Source of the DNA: Psococerastis gibbosa
Lineage: Eukaryota > Arthropoda > Insecta > Psocodea > Psocidae
Assembly (NCBI GenBank): GCA_963971405.1
Contig: OZ020490.1
Location: 32,079,464-32,143,463, forward strand
Direction of reading: 5' to 3'
Length of the DNA stretch: 64,000 nt
The position numbers and the translations under genes are program-made. Numbering within the stretch: the first letter of the stretch is position 1; every line of letters starts with the position of its first letter. The notes under the pieces were generated by a model. The model worked only from the letters and a program-made list of their open reading frames with translations. It had not been told where the DNA came from and searched no databases. This document shows positions 31,411 through 42,700 of the stretch, piece by piece.

Positions 31411-31975
31411 ACCTTCAGCAGCCTGATCATGGGGATTATAATACCGCTATTTATTTAATCCCCTGGTATTAAAAATGTAAACAAACAAATTTTGAATAGC
31501 ACTTTCCATTATAAAATTATCTTGTTTACATTTTTAAGGGCAAACCGGAGTCGCCGATATTCCATTTCTGTGCAAACTTTAATTTCTCATGAAATATGGA
31601 ACGTAGAACAATGAAAAAGTGCTGAATGGAAAGAAGAATTTTTTCTACTAATTTTGATGCATAGTATGTTGCAATCATCAATACCGATCGGCTATAGTTA
31701 GTGAACTTGATACGCAAAAAATAACGGTCACTGAGGAGTTCAAGCTGAAGGAGTTCATCAACTGTGGCAAATTGGGGTTAGTTAAGGCCACATACTGTAC
31801 ATCAAAATTAGGAGAAAAAATTCATCTTGCCATTCAGCATTTTTTCATTGTTCTGCGTTCCATATTTCATAAGAAATTGAAGTTTGAACAGAAAATGGAA
31901 TATTGGCGACTCCGATTTGCCCTTAATACCAGGGGATTAAATAAATACCGGTATTATAAGCAGCCTGATCATGGT
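31411..31975. mobile_element. Fold-back, GCAGCCTGATCATGG family, long arms
   Basis: Ends CAGCAGCCTGATCATGG and inverse. Arms of roughly 250 bp (GGGCAAACCGGAGTCGCC at 31539 and its near-inverse at 31905) flank a short centre. No ORF of interest. It abuts the next fold-back. Confidence 0.7.
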
Positions 31976-32395
31976 GATTATAATCCCGGGGTTTGTTTAA
32001 TACCATGTCACGTGATGGGATTAATTCAATAGTTTAAAATAAAAAAAGACAAGCAAATTTCAGATTTTTGTAATTTTTTATGTTGTCGCAGTGCTATAAG
32101 TGCGGAAATTTCAAATTTAAACAATTGAATTATCTTCAGATATATTTTGGTGAGTTTCTTCATTTTTTCTGCCTTAGATTTAGACAAATAATTTATAATA
32201 TTTCCTTAATTTATTAATAAAAAATATTAAAACTTGTTTATTTCTAGGGCGATGTGTATATTTAATATATTATTTTATTTTAATTTAAAAATTCTGAAAT
32301 TTGCTTTTCATTTACTTTAAACAATTCAATTAATCCCATCACGTGACATGGAATTTAATTAACCCCGGTATTATAATCGCCATGGTTGCTGAAAT
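31960..32395. mobile_element. Second fold-back of the same family, abutting the first
   Basis: Ends AGCAGCCTGATCATGGTGAT and GCCATGGTTGCTG. Arms carry TACCATGTCACGTGATGGGA and the inverse CCCATCACGTGACATGG. Related to 36355-36875. Confidence 0.7.
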
Positions 32396-32667
32396 AGTTT
32401 AAATCATTTTTATTATTTAATGTATAGGTTATTTTTTTTTTTAATTTCCCTTCTATCGGTATAGCTTATTTATTAGTTCAGCTCGTGTGAAAGAAAGAAA
32501 GAAAATTGTCTTTATTTTCCATTTGTGGTGAATTTCGGGCTTTTCGGGCCACTCTTACAATTAACTCATAGGTCCTTGTTTTACTTTCTGGTCCTTCTTT
32601 AATTTGACGACTTCATACTTTCTTGTCAATTACTTGATTGTATTATTTGACATATATACCTATATAG

Positions 32668-33375
32668 TACCTCTTAAAACAATTAAATTAGCGTACCGCG
32701 CCCTGGTTGAATCCATAGTAAGCTACGGTATAACGGTATATTTCAAAGATAGAAACACATACACCTACAAACTAGAAATGATAAAAAAGCGTATAATAAA
32801 AAACATGTTATCAAATAAAATCAACAAGAAATACAATCAATACGACGAAAAATTCAAACATGCTAACATTCTGCCTATAACGAAACTATTCAAGTATAAA
32901 TTAATAAGAGATAACTATTTTAAAAAAGAATACCAAATAGATGATAAAGGGAAGTACAATACAAGAAACCCAAAAAAGCTTAAGTTTGAGATAACATACA
33001 ACAAATACGGAGAGAGATTAAACAAAGTATACTTATACCAAAGATATTTAATGAACTTCCTCCACAAATGAAAAAATTTAAACAGATGGGTGAGTTAAAA
33101 GCGGGTATAAAAAGATCGCTGGTCAATGGGAGTTAATAATAATAAAAAATAACAAGTAAAAAATAAAACAAACATAAAAATAAAATAAAATAAACATTAT
33201 AAATAAATAACAAAAATAAATGATTAAGCCTTGTTTAGCAGCACTGTATGAGTCTTTTGTCGCAAATAAGCGCTAGCTTGGGGATGGTATTATTGGTATT
33301 ATTATGTATTGTATTTTTGTAATATATGCTCCTTGTCCAGGGAATACTGGACAAGGAAAAGAAAGAAGAAGAAAG
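32668..33375 (+). pseudogene. LINE 3' end: RT C-terminal region plus 3' UTR
   Basis: Reads LKTIKLAYRALVESIVSYG, typical of the region just after the RT domain in non-LTR elements, through about 130 residues. A frameshift near 33030 then leads into [15 protein letters not shown] and LVNGS-stop. A 3' UTR and AAGAAAG tail follow. 5'-truncated. Same family as 16505-16840. Confidence 0.75.
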
Positions 33376-34151
33376 AGCGTGATAATTATATTTAATAACA
33401 AATGCACCTTGTCCGGGGTCAAGGAAAAAAGTGAAGTGAAGTGATATAATAAGGTCGCTTGCGACGCCGATGCTCCAGGCCTCCAGTGGCGCCCAAACCG
33501 CCGAGTGAGATTATTTTCTTATGTTTTATGCGAGTGGATTTATATATAATTTTAAGTGGAATGAATGATATTAGTAAATATTAGTAAAATTTCTCCATTT
33601 GCCCAATGTCGTTGAAATTGGAAACAAATTTTTGTCGCGACTCCACCGCGATAGAATTCATGCTACCCTTCTCAGCAATTTTTGCGCAGCTTTCAGCTAG
33701 ATAGCATACATAGCCTATAGGTATCGTATTTCAGCATGTTTTGAATCCCTCCCCCCCCCCCTGAAAAAATGCTTTTGACATTCAAAACTGTAACATCTCT
33801 GCTTTCGTAAATCCCCTAAGCCCACATATCACCAAATGATCTTTTGCCTCAACAAAAGATTGAATAATTAAAAACGGTTTTTTTTTGAAAGATTAAATTA
33901 GTGCAACACTGACATTTGGTACTGAACTCACAACATTTCAAATAAAGTTTACTGGATTTTGAGAGCTGGTTACACCCCCCCCCCCCCCCCGGTCCCCCTC
34001 TATAGTTCATTTAATTAAGAGTAGCCTAATTTTTTTTTATTCTTACCAAAAGTGTCACGTTGAAATCTTGTGGCCCTTGCTTGCTAGACTAGACTGCGGG
34101 CCTACTATAAGTACTATGCCGTTTACTGTTTACTGTTTACTTTACTTATTC
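33376..34151. other. Noncoding interval
   Basis: C-tracts at 33747 and 33976. No gene or complete element recognised. Confidence 0.4.
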
Positions 34152-34315
34152 CAGCAGTCTGATCGAGGCGTTTATAATACCGGGGTTAAATAAATACCGT
34201 AGGATTATAAATGTAAACAAACAAATTTTGAATAGCACTTTCCATTATAAAATTATCTTGTTTACCAGTGGATTAAATAAATACCGGTATTATAAACGCC
34301 CCGATCAGGCTGCTG
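34152..34315. mobile_element. Inverted-repeat MITE, GCAGCCTGATC family
   Basis: Ends CAGCAGTCTGATCGAGGCG and CGCCCCGATCAGGCTGCTG, with a TTTATAATACCGG/CCGGTATTATAAA core. Interior identical in type to 5689-5852. Confidence 0.85.
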
Positions 34316-34631
34316 GGGTTAAAAAAAAATTGCATTGCAAACAAAACAATTTTGAATGGCATTTTCCATTGTAAAATTATCTTGTTTACTTTTTTAATCC
34401 CAGGTTAAGATTAAAAATAATCGCCATAATAGGCCCACAGCTGCAGGCTGGCTCAGAAATTCGACTTGTAAGTTCCATGGATTTTTCTATGCATTGAAGA
34501 AATACCACAAACCTCCTGAATGTATTGGCTCCTGATCACTCACGGGGTTTTTGGATGGCAACACCTCGTATCCCCGCATTCCACACCAACAAATAAAAAA
34601 GAATTTTTTTTGCTTGTTGTTCTTTTATGTA

Positions 34632-35027
34632 CCAGCAGCCCGATCATGGTGATTAGGGGTTTTATTTATTACAATACCGGCCACCGGGGTTTATTTTTTT
34701 AATACCGCAGTAGTAAGGTGTCACGTGACGGTGTTAAAATATTCAAATTAATAAATTATTTGAATACAAGAGAATAATGGTTGCAATTTTTAATAATTGA
34801 AGGAAACACTAATTAACATTAAAATGTACAGGTAGAATTATTTTGAAATATAATAAGAATTTTAATTAATGTGTCTATAACTAAGCGAGAAAAATATTGA
34901 AAACTCACCAAATATATTAATTCGTCAATTTGAATTCCCCGCGCATTTTGCAACCATTTTTTTTGAACAGTTGAATAAACCCCGGTATTATAATAATCCC
35001 AAATCACCATGATCAATCAGGCTGTTG
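34632..35027. mobile_element. Fold-back, GCAGCCTGATCATGG family
   Basis: Ends CAGCAGCCCGATCATGGTGA and TCACCATGATCAATCAGGCTG. Interior shared, inverted, with 27235-27555. Confidence 0.75.
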
Positions 35028-35179
35028 CGGGCATACTATGGCGATTAATGCTAATCTTAACCTGGTATTAAAAATGTAAACAATATAACTTTACAATGGA
35101 AAGTGCTTTTCTAAAATTGGTTTGTTTACATTTTCAACTCCAGGAATAAGTTAATACTTAACGGCATAATGGGCCCGCA
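35025..35179. mobile_element. Inverted-repeat MITE, TGCGGGC family
   Basis: Ends TGCGGGCATACTATGGCG and ATAATGGGCCCGCA, with TTAAAAATGTAAACA and inverse inside. Fragments lie at 4430, 25690, 29070, 34090 and 37014. Confidence 0.7.
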
Positions 35180-36354
35180 GACAGATGAGTTGGATTAATT
35201 AATTATTTTGTTATTTACATAGCCATTCTAAACTCTAAGCGTCAGACAAAAATACAGTAATTTACAGTATCCCCTATGATGTCAGTTGTCAGGATATAGG
35301 CCTATCTATGTATAATTGAAATTCAACAGCGAGAAGTGCCGTAGTTATGGACTCTTAAGACACTGTCTGGAAAGAATTAAGAAGCATTTTGTTGAATATG
35401 TATGAATAACACTAAATACATCAAACCTGATAAAAACAATGATAACACAAAACAACAAATTAGCAATGAAAATTTTTTATTCACATCAATTAATTAATTT
35501 AATGAGCATGATAGATATATTTTTAATTAGGGAATTAAATTAAAAAAAACTGTTTATAAATACAATAAAAAATATGTATTATTTAAAGTTTTTTATTAAT
35601 ACAGAAATGTTTTATGTAATACAAAATAGTTCTATCTATATCATTGAAAATAATAATAATAATAATAAATAAGTAATTAATGAAATAGCCGCAATAAAGT
35701 CATTTTTTAAAGTTTTTTATTAATACATAAAAGTTTTTTATTTAATACAAAATAGGTCTATCTATATAATAAATAGTATATCATCAAAAACTAACAATAA
35801 TAAAATAGCCGCGCCAGTTCGCCAGACCGCAGCTTCAACCGTCACCGCACTTGATCGACAAGACTAGCAGAGCAACATAGAAATAGGAGGTGTTGAGTGA
35901 TAAGCATGGCGATCAATGCAATACACATTCATACGGTTATTATTAACCTTTTAGGATCATGTTATCCTAATACAACTTAGTTCTCCCGCAGCAGGAACTG
36001 GAACGGGCACGGCGCGTGGGCACGAGCAGCACGCCGCGACCGACGCGACGGCTACTGGCTAGATTAGGAGATACAGAGAGGCAATGAATGGCTGGCAATT
36101 TTATATACATAGCCTATTCAATCGACGTTTTTCTCATTTTATTTAATATTTTATTATTTTATATTTTAATATTTAATTATTGACTTCATTATAATGTACC
36201 GAAAAATTCCCCACAATAGAGTTGAAATTTACAATTACAGCTATCAAACCAACTCATCAATTTTTCGAATGTACACCATTATTTTCTCAAATTTCAACAC
36301 AACACAAATCACTCAACAAACTCACTCTACAAGCCGCACAACCTCCAGGCGATT
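35180..36354. other. Noncoding interval with one GC-rich patch
   Basis: AT-rich (TAA microsatellite at 35648-35668) apart from 35975-36060, which is CpG-rich. No conserved protein is recognised. Confidence 0.4.
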
Positions 36355-36875
36355 TTAATATAATACCATGTCACCTTTTCACGTGATGGTATTAATTCAA
36401 TTGTTTAAAATAAATGAACAGTAAATTTCAGAATTTTTTAATGTTTGATGTTGGTTATCGTCGCAAGAGTGCTAAGCGCGGAAAATTCAAATTGTGTCTA
36501 TTAAAACGATTGTTATATATTTTTTTAGATTTGGACAAATTCCTCACTTATAATCCTTAATACAATATATTAATTCAAAATTAAAACTTGTTTATTTATA
36601 GGGCGAGATGTGTTTATACTTGCTATTTATATTTGCTATGGCACGTCCAATATTAATTTATTACGCTCTGATTTAATCGATCCTACACATGTTTTTCCTA
36701 TTTTGACCCACCACTACCCCCCCCCCCCCCCCAATGGGCTGGACCCGTCCCTGGCAAGTGGCAGCGTTCGCGTCAGTTAAGTTCTTCAGTATTGCCAGCA
36801 TCACAGTTAAAAAAATTTTTAAATTAAGACCATCACGTGACATGGTATTATAATAATTAACCCCGGTATTGCAGC
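36355..36875. mobile_element. Fold-back with an inserted G-tract MITE fragment
   Basis: Arms TACCATGTCACCTTTTCACG (36365) and ATCACGTGACATGGTATTA (36831). Interrupted at about 36657-36755 by an inverted, one-ended copy of the 29637 MITE (C-tract, then GGCTGGACCCGTCCCTG). Confidence 0.65.
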
Positions 36876-37088
36876 AAATCATCATAAACTCCTACAGTTT
36901 ATGCGCTATGCAGCTCAGTCCTGCGTCCATAAAATTCATTCGCGAAATTCTCAATAATAGTTTGAAATCTTTCTAGGTTTCATCATGTACACAAACACAG
37001 TTCAGTACACAGTACTGCGGGCCTGCTATGGCAATTATTTCTAATCTCAACCTGGGATTAAAAATGTAAACAAAACTATTTTCAATAT

Positions 37089-37447
37089 TTTGTTGTTGTT
37101 TCCAACGCCTACTTTCAGCATTTCTGCTTTAAGCAACCCTGTCAGCCTAGCGGGGGGAGTGAGTCTGTTTGTTAACTTGAGGCACCCTAAGGGCAGACTC
37201 TTTCACCTCGGGGAAGGGGGAGTTGTTAACTAACAGGGTGGACTTCCTGATTATAAAGGATTCCGAACCACTTGGGGAACATGGTAAAGTCACACGATTA
37301 AATCGGTGGTGACCATCAGGACTCGACTTATACTGCGTAAGCGAGTTATAATGTCCCACCAGGTTCCCCTGCCAACGCTGTGCACACTACCAAGTTGCCA
37401 CAGTTTGAAACATGCTCTGCTCTAATGGAATCAACATGGTAAGGCCA
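37089..37447 (-). mobile_element. 5S-headed SINE, (CAA)n subfamily, 12-bp duplication
   Basis: Flanked by TATTTTCAATAT at 37077-37088 and 37448-37459. The minus strand starts GGCCTTACCATGTTGATTCC and ends in CAACAACAAA. It interrupts a TGCGGGC-family MITE (37014 onward, resuming at 37460). Confidence 0.9.
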
Positions 37448-37706
37448 TATTTTCAATATGAACTTTCCATTCTAATATTATCTTGTTTACATTAATTTAC
37501 AAATTTAAGAAATGTAAATGAAGAAAATAAAAAGCGATACGATGATAAGTTAAACATATGCTCTATTTTTTGGAATTGTCAATGTAATGAGGGCATTTTT
37601 TTGCCATTTTTTTATTATTTTTATTTGTATAATAGGAAAGTTGTCCATTTTATGTATGGATGTATAACCTTGAGTCAGGGCCAAGGCCACAAATTGGGCC
37701 CCTAGG

Positions 37707-37909
37707 CAGGGACGGATCCAGCCTATTTAGGGGGGAGTTGTAGGCCAAAATAGAACAAATATATGCATATATTATGCATACAGCATGCTGTATCGATTAA
37801 ATTAGAGCGTAATAAGAGAACTTACTATTATTACTTACTATACACATATTTACTAAATTAAATTTTGGGGGCAGCTACCCTCTGCCCCCCCCCCCTGTAT
37901 CCGTCCATG
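37707..37909. mobile_element. G-tract MITE
   Basis: Ends CAGGGACGGATCCAGCC and GTATCCGTCCATG, flanked by CCCCTAGG and CCCATAGG (7 of 8). Sister of 29637-29800 with a longer interior. Confidence 0.85.
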
Positions 37910-38019
37910 CCCATAGGTCCCTATGTCCATTCTAAGTTGACACTTTGACTTACAAAAGAACAAATAAACTCGGAATAATTGTAACCCTACTACATACATA
38001 CATTCAGCGACCCCTCATC

Positions 38020-38302
38020 CAGGCATGTAGGCAGGGAGGGGGTTTTGGGGCTGAAGCCCCCCCCCCCCCGGAAATGAAAAAAAATCCTTGCATTGTTCAG
38101 TTAGATGTTTCACCTGTAATTTCTTTTCTCCCTCTAAAAACACTGAAACTATGTATTTTTGCAAGTGAATCGTTAAAAATTTCCGGGGGGGGGGCCCGCC
38201 ATTTTACTGCTGGGAGTATTCCATACCCCCCCCCCCCCCCACTGACCCCGAGGTAGTTAGCGCCCCGGAATTAAATAATCCTGACTACATGCTTGCATGC
38301 CT
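38020..38302. mobile_element. G-tract inverted-repeat element, CAGGCATGTAG ends
   Basis: Ends CAGGCATGTAGGCAGG and CTACATGCTTGCATGCC pair with a small offset. Two C-tracts and one G-tract inside. The duplication is not resolved. Confidence 0.55.
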
Positions 38303-38729
38303 AAAATAGAAGAAACTTCTAAAATTCTTAGCATTCCATTAGTACGCATGAAAAAAAAAATAGCTCTTCACCTTTAAGTTAAGAAAGAGGCTTCCTAATG
38401 ATGAAGCAAACGCCGGTGTAGTCTTTCCAAATTGCCTACTACTGTTAGCTAGCTAGCTAGGGCAGACAGCAAGCAGGTAGGTGGAATTAATTATTTGTCT
38501 CTATCTCCTTGATCCTGGTGCGAGTGTGACGCAACGACTTACACGGGCTATGGCACTGACCTTCTCCGTATTTTCTCGGCTGTTATATTAGGAGAACATG
38601 ACAATAGGAGGTTAGGAGGTTTGCGCATTGACTCACTCTTGACTTACTCTGATACACTCGGATCATTATCAAGGTCCACTCAATTTTGGGACTTAATGCA
38701 TTATTCTGAGGGTGAAGGCTGCAGCCTTG

Positions 38730-39060
38730 CATGGACGGATACAGGGGGCCTGGGCAAAGCCGGGGGCAGGATTTTTTTTTGAGGAGTGGGGGTTCACGAA
38801 TTTCATGGGATATTACATGTAGTAGTTTTTATTTTTCTTCCCAAAATCCGATTCTATTTAGTGTCAAGCCATTTCATTTCGGGAGGGGGGGGGGGGGTTT
38901 AACCCCCTGGCTACGGCCTTGGGCCAGGGGGATTGCTGCCCCCCCCCCAACTTTTGTAAATCTATTGTTATTACTCTCTTATTTAATCGATATTACATGT
39001 CTTTGTTCTATTTTGACCCACAACTACCCTCCTCCCAAAAAATGGGCTGGATCCGTCCCT
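38730..39060. mobile_element. G-tract MITE (GGACGGATCC type) carrying another MITE
   Basis: Ends CATGGACGGATACAGGGGG and GGCTGGATCCGTCCCTG. The inner element 38755-38921 splits it near the left end. The remaining interior (CTCTTATTTAATCGATATTA) matches 36660 and 29637. Confidence 0.8.
38755..38921. mobile_element. Inner G-tract MITE of the 38.7-kb nest
   Basis: Ends CAAAGCCGGGGGCAGG and CCTGGCTACGGCCTTG, flanked by GGCCTGGG and GGCCAGGG (7 of 8). The interior matches 9359-9518. Confidence 0.85.
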
Positions 39061-39213
39061 GAGTCTTGAGAAGCGAATTTTCTGGGGCTTAACTTGTTCA
39101 GCCTTTAGCCTAGAAATGGCAGGAAGGGTCGTGCTACCATACCCAAACCATAGGGGGGGGGGGGCACTGAAGGGTCATCACTCCTAGTTTTATATGGTCG
39201 AAATGTAATATGA

Positions 39214-39300
39214 AGAACCAGTAGAATCGGGGCTGATTCTACTGGTTCTTCATTTGACTCCGGCCGTGAAAGCCTTTGAAATGAAATGAAATGAAATGAA
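39214..39300 (+). mobile_element. Self-inverted copy of repeat K with (AAATG)n tail
   Basis: GAAGAACCAGTAGAATCGG is directly followed by its inverse GATTCTACTGGTTCTTC, then ACTCCGGCCGTGAAAGCCTT and a GAAAT repeat at 39278-39300. Confidence 0.7.
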
Positions 39301-39509
39301 AAAACGACTTTATTGCAAACAAAAGGCGAACAATAAGACTATAAAGTCTTGTTTTCATGCTAACCTTAAGAACAAAAAAAAAACATTGTAGACTATTATA
39401 AATTAATTAAAATTAAATAGAGAAAAAGGAAACAGAGGAGTAGTGAAAAAAAGAAGGATAAAAGGTATAGGGGGGAGGGGGAGGAATCCATTGTCATCAC
39501 CATTACAGG

Positions 39510-40207
39510 CAGTGGTGGCTCGTCCATAAGGGCACTGGGGCTACAGCCCTTCCAAAATTTTACAGGCAAACAAAGCAATTTCCTTTTAATAATAATAATA
39601 ATAATAAAATAATAATATACTAATCTAGATTCGGGAGAAAAATGCAACTGCTACAATTCGGCTATGCTATGTCCGTGCTCTGGGCAACTTGGGGCGATTT
39701 TCAATTTAGCCCCGGGTCGCCATGGCAACCGAGTCAGGCAAAAGTTAAGAAGATCGTTCGCACCATTGAAAAGGTGTACACAACTTTCTTGTTATGGACC
39801 TTGCAATGCAATTCCTGGCATATGCATTAATGCATGGCAAGCGGGGCAGCGCCCCAAAAATGACTTTAAATGTTTCGTATTAATAATATCGTTGAATACT
39901 GGTATATTTTTAAAATCATAATTTTAAGAGTTATTTTTTAGAAGAGTTTCACTGTTTTGTCATGAGTGATGATTATTATAAAATTTATCAAAGAACAATT
40001 TTCGACTAGGGAAGTCAGGTTCTGCCCAACGGCCAGGCAGGGTAATGTACACAAATATTAAAAAAATGTAAACGGCGAGTGATAGACTTGTTTGCCACAT
40101 CGAAATGCCGAAGAATCTATTTGATATTCAAGTAGTGGTAAGTTATATGCTATTACTTTATTACAATTCGTTGCCCCACCATTTTGAAACACCACGAGCC
40201 GCCACTG
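39510..40207. mobile_element. hAT-like non-autonomous element, perfect 8-bp duplication
   Basis: 698 bp. Ends CAGTGGTGGCTCGTCC and CACGAGCCGCCACTG, flanked by ATTACAGG at 39502-39509 and 40208-40215. An (AATAAT)n tract near 39585. Short ORFs inside show no transposase motif. Confidence 0.9.
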
Positions 40208-40371
40208 ATTACAGGACCGGAGAGAGTCTAAGCGTTATCTAAGCCGTTACGAAATGTAATATTTAGGTTTCAATAGTTTTCCTCCAAGTTATTGAACATA
40301 GCAACCTTTCCGGTTTTGTTACTGCATTTAGTACCTACAATAACGGCAGGGCCGTCCACGAAACTGCTGGA

Positions 40372-40495
40372 AGGATGAACTAGAGCCTACCTCCGCGAGT
40401 TGGGAGTCCGTAGAGGTTGGAACGTTGTACAAAACCGAGATGATGGGAGGATGGGAGGAGCCCAACAAGGGCTGCAGAACCAGAAGAAGAAGAAT
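40372..40495 (+). pseudogene. LINE C-terminal fragment with (GAA)n tail
   Basis: GCTGGAAGGATGAACTAGAG onward matches the inverse of 6180-6355 and ends in AGAAGAAGAAGAA. Confidence 0.6.
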
Positions 40496-40617
40496 TTAGT
40501 ACCTAAAACATACCTGGAGTCAGAAAGCATCGACAGATTGGTAAAATTATTAATGTTGTTCACAATAATAGCAGTTACGTTCGTGTTTTCGGGGGGGGGG
40601 GGGGGGGGGCTAAAAAG

Positions 40618-40705
40618 CCCAATATATAAAAATCCGTTGAAAACTTGGAGTCGAAAATTTTGACCATCACAAAGCTTTCCTTATACGACGTATAAATTGG
40701 AAAGC
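40618..40705 (-). repeat. R780 end fragment
   Basis: Contains GACCATCACAAAGCTTTCCT and GACGTATAAATTGGAAAGCA as at the end of copy C, next to a G-tract (40590-40608). Confidence 0.65.
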
Positions 40706-41555
40706 AAAAAATTGTCCCGATATGGTGGTTTTTACGAGTTTTACATCGAAGCCCAGTCCATAGTAGCAATACGTACGACTAATGACATCCCAGCTGGCTG
40801 CTGGCATGGGGCAAATGGGATGTCGTGTAATGAACCCCACGAAACAAGCAGGCTGCATTCTTAACATTGTTTTGAACCTACTATTCTCATAGTTTTCTAC
40901 TACCACATATCTTTCTATGAGAGCTGTGGAGCGGCGGCGAGTGCGCGACTGGATAGGGCACATTTCATTAAGTATACCTCCTGCACCTTTTGTAACCCTG
41001 ATGACAATTTGTCTCTCAGTTCTCTCTACCCACCAATCAAACAAACCGACGACATTTTTTTTACTACAACAACAAACAGACAGACAACACAAACAGACAG
41101 AAGAAGAGACAGAAAGAAAGAAAGAAAGGAAGCATTAACTAATTTAATTAATTAATGTTTAGCTTTCTTTGGTATTTGCCACAAACAATTAAGTCTTAAA
41201 CCCCCTTCCAGATTTGGGAATTTGGGAATCAGCAAGCAAAGGAAATCTGAGTACCCACACTACGCGGTTTTTGTACAAAGTCGATTTTCGCAAGAAATAT
41301 CCTATCGTTAAAAGCCGTAAAAAATTTCCATTAAATTAGCAGAAATGCTAAAGAAATGGTAAAAGCTGGCAAAGGTGTAATATTACTTCACAAAGGGTTA
41401 GTTGGACTTACATTCCTTGTGTTAGCGTCGCCCCCTTCCCCTGACAATGGCCTCTGCACTATTTGGTCTATGACTGTGAGGCCCCTGCCTCTAATGACTA
41501 TCAACGCAGCAGGCACACAACAGAAGTTGCAGTAAGTTGTAAGTTGACTGAGGTG

Positions 41556-42302
41556 CAGTGGCGTAGTCAAGGGGGGGGGGGGGAGGTCAGCGGGGTCCGG
41601 ACCCCCACCCCCAAAAAATTTAGCAAAACAGAAAATTTTTCAGATATTTATTCCAAAGAAAAATCCCCGGGGAGCCCCCGGTCCCCCTGTTTCCAGTTTT
41701 GTTAATAATGATATCGTCTGCAAAATCAAAATTTTTTTGCCGACAAACTATTTCAGACCTCTCTTTTAAGAAACATTCCCCACGGTAACCCCCGGGCCCC
41801 CCTTGTTAGCTGTAATATTCTTCATATGTAAAATATGAGCATAACTGCCTTCAAAGTGCGTAAATTCCACTTTTTTTGGACTATTCTTTTTCAAAATAAA
41901 TCCCCCGGGGGGGGACCCCCGGGCCCCCCTTCCTTGCAGTAGGTCTACTATTCTTCGGCTGTAAAACCTAATCATTATTAGAATAGGTTACAAGACGTAT
42001 ACACATCAAAATGTGTAAAACTCCACAATTTCAGGCCCATGTTTTTCAAAAACCTTCTCCGGGGGAGACCTCCGGGCCCCCCTTCAACCCCCCGACCCCT
42101 CGGGTGGGGAAATTAAGTTCATGCCCCTAATAAGAAGATGCGTATTATTCGTCCATAGGGACGACTTTCCTATTTTTCTACTATTTTACGAAAATGAAAA
42201 AACCACCCCATTCGAAAACCTATCGTAATCGGGCAAACTTTATGTATTGATGATGTTGCATGAAAACTGGACCCCCCAAAAAAATTACTGTCTACGCCAC
42301 TG
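41556..42302. mobile_element. Long CAGTGGCGTAG element with internal CCCCCGGGCCCCCC repeats
   Basis: 747 bp. Ends CAGTGGCGTAGTCAAGG and CTGTCTACGCCACTG. Inside are GGGGTCCGGACCCC and three to four diverged units of a GTAATAT / GTGTAAAACTCCAC / CCCCCGGGCCCCCC repeat, the same unit as 63205-63615. The flanks do not form a clear 8-bp duplication. Confidence 0.7.
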
Positions 42303-42464
42303 GCATAGTGTGAATGTGTTACGCGAACAACAAGTCGTCTTACAATTTAATAATGTATGAGATACGAACTTACTGCATTCGTATGTAATATTATTGTGAT
42401 AAGATTGCATAACTCAAAATTTGCAGGTTTGTCTTACTAACACTTTTTGCTTATGTGCTTATGT

Positions 42465-42700
42465 GCAGTGGTTTCCCGTTGCCTTCTGCATCCTTATGCC
42501 GTTGACTCTTCAATGAGTTCCTCCGCCTTCTGGGCCCAACCCCAGGACAAAAGAGGGCCACATTAGTGGTAGCTTATTTAGCGGTGGCGACTATACGCCC
42601 CGTCACATAGCCATCCTCGGGTTACTGTGGCGTCTTCTACACAAACCTGCACCACCAGACTTGCCACCACACCCTCCAATTATGTCGCTGCTTGGTCAGG
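42465..42700 (-). repeat. Interspersed repeat Q, inverted
   Basis: CCTTATGCCGTTGACTC and CCAACCCCAGGACAAAAGAG match the inverse of 25775-25925. Confidence 0.6.

Noticed and set aside
32604-33071. 155-aa ORF as a host gene
   Set aside because: The content is the LINE RT C-terminal region with a frameshift into the common LINE terminal peptide.
41556-42302. CRISPR-like or satellite array from regularly spaced CCCCCGGGCCCCCC
   Set aside because: Spacing and units are irregular, and the block is bounded by terminal inverted repeats.
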